DNA of 64,000 nucleotides from positions 428,167 to 492,166 of the forward strand of contig JAAAXO010000339.1 of NCBI GenBank assembly GCA_011799875.1, in the 5' to 3' direction. The translations under genes and the position numbers were made by a program. The DNA is from Thinopyrum elongatum. Its lineage: Eukaryota; Streptophyta; Magnoliopsida; Poales; Poaceae. Below the pieces are notes generated by a model that was not told where the DNA came from, did no database searches, and saw nothing but the letters and a program-made list of their open reading frames with translations. Below are positions 59,540 through 64,000 of the stretch, piece by piece; position 1 is the stretch's first letter; every line of letters begins with the position of its first letter.

Positions 59540-60662
59540 AGTGGTATCAGATTCCCAGGTTGCTCGGTGAGATTTACAGTTTTTTGTAGTTTAGATCGAG
59601 TCTGTTCTTCATACCTACAGTCCAGGAAAAAAGCCAAAAAAAAAATTAGGGTTAGTTCATCATATCCGAACCAATCTGAGCCTTTGCATAATCTTTTAGG
59701 GTTTTTGCTTTGTTGAATTTGCGGTTGCATCGTCGTGTCAGTTGCTGGTCTTAGCGTTGTTCTTTAGAGTTCGAGTTCTTCACAAGTGTCACGCCGCCGC
59801 CGCACCATCATCTCATCGCCCCTACCATATCCACCACAGCTTATCTGCTATTTCTCTGAGTCCATATACCACACCACGATCCGAGTCCATATACCACCAC
59901 CAATCCGAGTCCATATACCACCACCAATCCGAGCCCACATATACCGTCATAATACCATCACCATCCGAGTTCCACCAGATTCATCTCTGCCACCAGTCCC
60001 TAGTCCGAGTCCAGTATTTATTCCTTTATTTTAGAGTTCCAGATCACGCGATACTACGAGTCGTGAACAAGTCGGATTCGCCAATTTTCGTGCTACCCGC
60101 AGAAGAAAAATAGTTCCAGTTTCAAAAAAAAAAAACTAAGTCTGGAAAATTCTGGCTAGGCAGTTTTAGACCATTTGTAGACTTTGCGAAAAAAAATTTG
60201 TTGCGGAGCAAAAAAAAAAAAGAGGAAAAAAAAAGTGCAAAAAAAAAAAGAAAAAAATTCAGAGTGTGCTCCTCCCTGTTTACGTGCAGCGCCGTGATTT
60301 TTGTTAGTGTTCTAGGCTCGCGTCTCTAGCACGGTCTAACCTAGGACCAGCACAGTACCGATTCGTTGAGAGTTTATTTAACATTGCATCTCTGAATTGA
60401 TTATTGCTGACCCTTTTTGCTACCATATCATAAGCCTTCCCAGCTCCAATACATCTACATCGTGCGTTTGACACCACCTGGCAATCGCTCTGTCCAAGCT
60501 CTGAGAGTTTTGACTACAAAGGTTGCCGATCACCACCTGCTGCTGGGTAAGAACTGGTAAGAATTTGGATTTGCTTGACGGATTTGTGACACCACACCAC
60601 ACCACCACCACTTTCTAGTAGTCTGTAGGATCATATTCTTGTGGTTTCTATTGCTGCTAACC
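59540..60662 (+). mobile_element. Type C leader (noisy)
   Basis: Leader with PBS, 24-bp units, A-rich runs and hairpin. Shares TCTAACCTAGG, GATTCGCC and the CTAAGTCTGG segment with 39089-40177, so it belongs to the same lineage. No gene. Confidence 0.75.
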
Positions 60663-60783
60663 ATGGCAGGATCACAAGCCGAGATTGACTGGGAGAACAT
60701 GACGAACAAGAGTTGCATGATAAATTCAGCAAATGATGAGTGGCCAGTGGTGGAGATGTGCTAAACGATTTCAAGAAGGAGGA
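60663..60783 (+). pseudogene. Type C gag N-terminus joined to the polypurine tract
   Basis: About 35 codons of gag (with deletions) reach CTAAACGATTTC and then continue as CAAGAAGGAGGA, the end of pol, directly before an LTR. A short ATTTC identity at the join suggests template switching. Everything else of gag-pol is missing. Confidence 0.7.
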
Positions 60784-61679
60784 TGATGAGGACAAATACC
60801 ATGTTGCACCCACAGCCCCTGCTTCTATACATACTGACCAATTACTAGAGCTCGCGCACGTCAATTAAATACAGGTACTTCGTTTCTTGGTAATGATTCT
60901 AAAGTTCATGAGATATGATGCTGCCTAAATGGATACATTTGTTTTGCTTACAAATGAAGGGCCTAGCTTGGACAAGAAGAGGAACCTTGGAGCAAGTTCA
61001 GCATGGAGATGATGGCATGCACCAAGGGGAACAAGAACGGGATTACAAGTGATGATTCAGGACTTGAAGCCACCATAATGAGTGCAGGAAGCCTTGGACG
61101 AAATATACAAGATGTCACTACTTCATAAATTTCGTCCAGAGGCTATTATAGGTGCTGCGTCACCTTATTTATGGGCAGGCCCATGAATTTCGAAATACTT
61201 GAGTATAGGCTGTTTTTAGAATCCGTATGTGTGGGAAACAAGAGATAGGGTTGGTTTCGGACCCCTCCTTCAAGGGCCACGAAATCCCTCCTCTTCCTCC
61301 ATATAATACAGCCCTTAGGGCACCGTTAGACTTTGGGTTTTGTTTAGATTAAAAGTTCGCCATGAGCTGCAACTTCGCGTACTTCGTTTGTGTTCAACGA
61401 CCAGACCAAGACGTCACAGACCCCACCTTGATCAATAAAGCTTTCATCTTATATCGCAATATCCAGATTGCAATCTTAGTTTCTTGCTGTTCTTCGTTGC
61501 TTGCAGGAGATAGACCTTCGTGGTCAGGCTGATCGTGCTTTCAGTATCGTCAGTAACCTCGGGAGATGGTTTAGCGTTGCAGGGCAACTGTGCACGTTTG
61601 TAGTCGGATCGTCAAAGTCGACTCCACCAAATCGATAGCTTCATCTCATCGAAAGATCGGGCCACCCCCGCCTCTATCA
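60784..61679 (+). repeat. LTR 23: C U3 and R, Q end of U5 (noisy)
   Basis: C type until the GGAGATAGACC stretch, then Q type (TTCGTGGTCAGGCTGATC) to CTCTATCA. This C/Q breakpoint differs from the other chimeras. Confidence 0.65.
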
Positions 61680-62631
61680 AGCTTGGTGCATAAAGTCTTC
61701 CAGAAATAGCTCCAAGAACTGACGTCGCGTGTCTAAGACAATCGTCTTGGTACACAACATGTAGGCGCAAATTTCCCTACAAAAAAGATTTGCAACATGT
61801 GAAGCATCGTCTATCTTGTTGCATGGTATAAAAGTGCCATTTTAGAGAATCGTCCACAACAACAAACACGAAATCCTTTCCATTTTTAGTTCTAGGCAAA
61901 CCAAGCACAAAATCATGCTAATATCTTCCCATGGGTGGTATGGAATTGGAAGTGGCATATATAGACCATGGGATTGAGCTTTAGACTTAGCTTTGCGGCC
62001 ATGTAGAGCACCGTTGGTGAAGCGTGAGACGTCGCGGAACATCTTGGCCAAAAATAGTTCTTGGAGAGCATAGCGAATGTCTTGTCCCGTCCAAAAGTGT
62101 CCCATTAGCCCTCCTCCATGAGATTCTTGCAAAAGGAGCAAACGAAGAGAAGACTCGGGGATACACAATTTGTTAGCTCTAAAGATAATCATCTTTTATG
62201 TAATAGTGTTCCCAAGACGTATGCGTCAAACATTTGGCATAAGATAGCAAAAGTAGGATCATGCGCATACAAGTCTTTTATATGCTCAAAACCAATGACT
62301 TTCAATTCAAGTGGGTAACACAAGCATGCATCTACGGGAAAGAGGATCCGCCACAACATTTTCCTTACCTTTAATATACTTGATGACATAAGGAGTGACT
62401 CGATGAATTCACTCCACTTAGCATGACGCTTGTTCAACTTAGTTGACCTTAGATACTTAAGTGTTCATGATCGCTGTGTGAAGAATGAACTCATGATGGC
62501 GGAGATAATGTTCCCAAACATGCAAGACTCTAACTAAAGCATATAGCTCTTGTCATAGGTGGGATAATTGAGTAGCGCTCCGGAGAGTTTTCACTAAAGA
62601 AGCGATGGGGCTCTTCTCTTGCATTAACACA
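61680..62631 (-). pseudogene. Chromovirus RNase H-integrase fragment, inverted (noisy)
   Basis: In sense it starts TGTGTTAATGCAAGAG (VLMQE of RNase H) and continues to the integrase zinc region and first core motif, with frameshifts. Its start fits the break of the fragment at 57105-57461 and repeats TGTGT, so the two are probably halves of one pol gene. Confidence 0.65.
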
Positions 62632-63569
62632 TGATGAGGACATGATACCTTGGATACGACCAAAAATATGCATACATGTATATTGTGAGGTGATTTCTAA
62701 TGCAAACTAGCAATAATTTTTGTGTCATCCAGGACAAAAATACTTCACAACTTTTGTGCCATGTCTAATTGCAGGTGTATGGGACATTTGTACAATTCAC
62801 ATATGAAGATAAGGGAAAACGAAGTTTAGGTGCTGTTCAAAAAGTCCCTCTCACATCACTTTTGGGCCAAGAGAAATAGAGTCCAAGTCTCTCACGTTCT
62901 GGATTCAGATTCGTGCTCGCACAGACATACTGACTCAAAACGCCAGAACTTTTTCATACGGACTCCGAATTGGGTGATTCTTTTTTTGTTGAAAGTAGAT
63001 TTCGTGCTCTTTCCAACCCAATTGGATTCACCCTTAAAATTCATCCGAGCTATGATTGATCGACGAAACAATCTGACGCTGTAGCAGAATCCGAGTCAAA
63101 CTACAAGTCCAAAGGTTGCATCACCTCCACTTGGGCCATGAGCCTTGTACGACCTAGGGTTAGTTTTAGGCTGCCTTGGGACGTCCTCACACCTCCTGGC
63201 CGCCACCCCTACTCCTATATAAGTAGATCCATCTAGTAGCTTTTCTGGGATTTGTTAGTTAAAAGTTAGCCATTGCAACTTCGTGTACTTCGTTTGGTCC
63301 AACGACCAGACCAAGACCGCTTTCGGATCCCCACCATTATCAATACTTCATCTATATTCGCAATATTCAGATTGCATTATCATATTCTTGCTTGTTCTTC
63401 GATTGCGTGCAGGAATAGACCTTCGTGGTCAGTGTGATCGTGCTTCCAGCATCGTCAGTAACCTCAGGATTGGTTTAGCGATTGCTAAGGCAAAGTCGTG
63501 CACGTTTGTAGTCGGATCGTCAAAGTCGGCTCCACCAAACGATAGCTATCATCTCATCGAAAGATCGGG
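62632..63569 (+). repeat. Type Q LTR 24, 3' end missing (noisy)
   Basis: Q U3 and R-U5. Lacks the last ~18 bp and is fused tail-to-tail to LTR 25 at GATCGGG/TGATAGAGG. Confidence 0.75.
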
Positions 63570-64000
63570 TGATAGAGGCGAGGGTGTCCCGATCTTTCGA
63601 TGAGATGGTAACTATCGATTTGGTGGAGCCGACTTGACGATCCGACTACAAACGTGCACGACGTTGTGCCTTAGCAATCGCTAAACCAATCTCCTGAGGT
63701 TACTGACGATGCTGGAAGCACGATCAACCTGACCACGAAGTCTATTCTGCACGCAATCGAAGAACAAGCAAGAATATGATAATGCAATCTGAATATTGCG
63801 AATATAGATGAAGTATTGATAATGGTGGGGATCCGAAAGCGGTCTTGGTCTGGTCGTTGACAAACGAAGTACACGAAGTATCAATGGCTAACTTTTAACT
63901 AAACAAATCCCAAGGAAAAAGCTACTAGATGGATCACTTATATAAGAGTAAGGGGTGGCGGCAAGGAGGTGGGAGGACGTCCCAAGGCAGCCTAAAACTA
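63570..64000 (-). repeat. Type Q LTR 25, runs off the window
   Basis: Minus-strand Q LTR from its CTCTATCA end through U5, R and the TATA region (about 63940). It forms an inverted repeat with LTR 24. Confidence 0.75.

Noticed and set aside
1..64000. CRISPR arrays, operons, bacterial signals
   Set aside because: The regular repeats are LTRs and leader repeats of plant retrotransposons; nothing prokaryotic is seen.
1..64000. Centromeric satellite arrays
   Set aside because: No monomer of 100-500 bp repeats in tandem. The multiple LTRs are dispersed and differently oriented.

Overview
This window looks like grass (most likely Triticeae: wheat, Aegilops or a close relative) centromeric or pericentromeric DNA. 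It holds no cellular gene that I can support. Nearly every base belongs to nested and rearranged LTR retrotransposons. Two interacting families dominate. 'Type C' is an autonomous CRM-lineage chromovirus that I take to be Cereba/CRW. Its LTR is about 922 bp and starts TGATGAGGACATCAATACC; it has an initiator-Met-type primer site, a gag-PR-RT-RH-INT polyprotein, and a pol frame that runs on into the 3' LTR. 'Type Q' is a gag-only non-autonomous partner that I take to be Quinta. Its LTR is about 982-992 bp and starts TGATGAGGACATGA(C/A)TACC. Family names rest on remembered diagnostic features, not on a search.

Layout. 1-16203: plus-strand C LTRs and broken C gag/pol copies with one Q LTR. 16204-22775: minus-strand run of C LTRs and leader fragments, then a C element whose gag-PR is fused in frame to INT (1106 codons, RT/RNase H missing). 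22780-26571: C leader, truncated gag, LTR, and an inverted gag-PR-RT piece. 26572-31335: minus-strand Q element whose two LTRs are reciprocal C/Q chimeras. 31336-34195: C pol fragment, Q LTR, and a lone C U3. 34196-57104: a second superfamily member, a Tat/Retand-lineage gypsy element with an archaeal-type second RNase H and a tRNA-Arg-type primer site. It lies on the minus strand, carries an intron-containing antisense gene on the plus strand, and is split by a Q element (36201-44094, 5-bp duplication GAAGG). That Q element itself carries a small C element (duplication TTTTG) and an inversion. 57105-57461: RT/RNase H of a third chromovirus. 57462-64000: more Q and C pieces. From about 57906 the text has many single-base deletions relative to its copies elsewhere in the window, so it looks like unpolished sequence.

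How the parts work together. C supplies reverse transcriptase, RNase H and integrase. Q supplies only Gag and must be copied in trans. The sequence keeps traces of that relationship: C and Q share a leader block with a conserved hairpin and the same polypurine tract. U3 and R-U5 modules of the two families also occur in all four combinations, with one recurrent breakpoint at the predicted transcription start, as expected from minus-strand strong-stop transfer between co-packaged RNAs. Later LTR-LTR recombination (inversions, deletions, possible circle reintegration) scrambled the inserted copies. The Tat element keeps its own reverse-transcription accident: an LTR followed by 28 nt matching the 3' end of the primer tRNA instead of the usual 18, joined to the distant antisense gene.

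All full polyprotein genes except the internally deleted one carry stops, frameshifts or truncations.
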